From contig JBCCWS010000025.1 of assembly GCA_039193195.1 (NCBI GenBank), positions 20,346-84,345 of the forward strand: a stretch of DNA of 64,000 bases, written 5' to 3'. The position numbers and the translations under genes are program-made. How positions within the stretch are numbered: position 1 is the first letter of the stretch; the number at the start of each line of letters is the position of its first letter. This document shows positions 63,339 to 64,000 of this stretch, piece by piece. Below the pieces are notes generated by a model that had not been told where the DNA came from, made no database searches, and was given only the letters and a program-made list of their open reading frames with translations. The stretch comes from Pseudomonadota bacterium (GTDB lineage Bacteria > Pseudomonadota > Gammaproteobacteria > Steroidobacterales > JBCBZW01).

Positions 63339-63941
63339 GTGAATAAGAGATTCCTCGTTGTTTTTGCCGCGCTGGCCGTCGCTGCGGTACCCGCTCACGC
63401 GGTAACGGTACTGACCGTCGACCTCAGCGTAGAGAACCAGATCACCATAAGTGCTACGCCTGGGAGCTCCAGCGTCACTGCCGCCGGCAGCGATACCACC
63501 GGTTTCTATCTGGCCGGAATTTTTGACGGGATATTCGACGCACCGGTCGCGGACGAGCTGATCACCGGCGATCTCACGAGCGCCCAAAACACGGCAGACG
63601 GCACGCCGCTGCTCTTCACGTCCACGGGTGCTCCGGGCGAAGGTCTCAACGTGTTTTCCTACACCGACGACCTCGATAGCGAGTTCGTCGCTGGATTGCG
63701 GGCCTTTTCTGGTTCGGCCACCTGGACGATCGATGCCATTTCTTACGCGGCGCTGGTCGGTGGTGCCATGAGCGGCGACGTGTACTTCCCCGCTGACGAC
63801 GACGGTGACTTGCCGAACGCATTCATTATCGGCCAGTGGGAGCGTGGCGTTGCAGTGATTCCGGTCCCGGCCGCAGTCTGGCTGCTGGGCTCCGCGCTGT
63901 TTGGCCTGCGGCTAGTCGGAGCGCGCCGCCAAAGAGCCTGA
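63339..63941 (+). CDS. Secreted protein with VPxPA/PEP-CTERM-like sorting tail
   Basis: 200 residues from a GTG start with an excellent AAGGGAGG site. Signal peptide RFLVVFAALAVAAVPAHA. The mature chain is acidic and beta-rich (ATPGSSSVTAAGSDTTGFYL, AGLRAFSGSATWTIDAISYA). The C-terminus reads VIPVPAAVWLLGSALFGLRL VGARRQRA: a VPxPA motif, a hydrophobic helix and an Arg-rich end, the layout of PEP-CTERM/VPLPA-CTERM proteins that are cut and attached or released at the cell surface. The processing enzyme is not in the window. Confidence 0.8.
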   Translation: MNKRFLVVFAALAVAAVPAHAVTVLTVDLSVENQITISATPGSSSVTAAGSDTTGFYLAGIFDGIFDAPVADELITGDLTSAQNTADGTPLLFTSTGAPGEGLNVFSYTDDLDSEFVAGLRAFSGSATWTIDAISYAALVGGAMSGDVYFPADDDGDLPNAFIIGQWERGVAVIPVPAAVWLLGSALFGLRLVGARRQRA

Positions 63942-63983
63942 TAGGCACTGCCTTTACAAAACTCGGATCCGACAGAGGGGCGG

Positions 63984-64000
63984 CCCTGCGCGATGCAGGG
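63984..64000 (+). terminator. Hairpin after the CTERM protein, at window edge
   Basis: CCCTGC and GCAGGG pair over a 5-nt loop 42 nt after the stop. The window ends inside or right after the stem, so a U-tract cannot be checked. Confidence 0.35.

Overview
The window is a GC-rich stretch, almost certainly from a marine gammaproteobacterium. Evidence for this is the EttA-type ABC-F protein, the style of the two TonB-dependent receptors, a TPR-linked Ser/Thr kinase, remnants of class III cyclase/TPR and cyclase-associated alpha/beta hydrolase genes, and proteins with PEP-CTERM-like (VPxPA) tails. I saw no rRNA, tRNA, CRISPR array, intact transposase or phage gene.

Positions 1-32,050 are mixed chromosome. 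In order: the end of a LysE-type exporter, a decayed cyclase/TPR gene, a DUF418 membrane protein, an ABC exporter followed by an RluA-type pseudouridine synthase, a glutaminyl cyclase, small secreted proteins, a beta-lactamase-fold hydrolase, a TetR/SRPBCC divergent pair, a DUF4174 protein, ettA, a large secreted nuclease, a decayed alpha/beta hydrolase, a kinase-TPR receptor, a flippase, an overlapping three-gene arylsulfotransferase cassette, a secreted lipase-like protein, an MFS transporter, an acyltransferase and a TPR protein with a SLOG-like C-terminus. A 165-bp MITE-like element with perfect 34-bp inverted ends lies at 8730-8894. A half copy at 30128 abuts the broken 5' end of the TPR gene.

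Positions 32,171-61,059 are an alginate-utilisation locus. Leftward operon 1 encodes a very large repeat lipoprotein, a TonB receptor overlapping it by 4 bp, then two PL7 alginate lyases. A separate leftward gene encodes a pectate-lyase-superfamily beta-helix protein, divergent from a second TonB receptor. A rightward operon encodes an FAH/MhpD-type hydratase, a LacI regulator, a 26-codon ORF that looks like the two ends of kduI with the middle deleted, kduD, and a TRAP transporter. A leftward pair encodes a FadR-type GntR regulator and a two-domain PL6 lyase. A divergent rightward operon encodes a PL17 oligoalginate lyase, a DehR-like reductase and KdgK.

Inferred flow: PL7 and PL6 enzymes cut alginate at or outside the outer membrane. 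The lipoprotein and TonB receptors bind and import oligomers. PL17 releases unsaturated monomers, and the TRAP system moves monomer or DEH across the inner membrane. The reductase makes KDG and KdgK makes KDPG. KDPG aldolase and KdgF were not found here. Two regulons are visible as DNA motifs: an identical 14-mer upstream of receptor 2 and of the hydratase-lacI operon (LacI candidate), and AATTGGnnnGACCAAT sites upstream of the giant lipoprotein operon and of the gntR/PL17 divergon (FadR/GntR candidate).

Positions 61,060-64,000 hold a decayed ORF, an acyltransferase-3 membrane protein, an unknown ORF and a VPxPA-tailed secreted protein.
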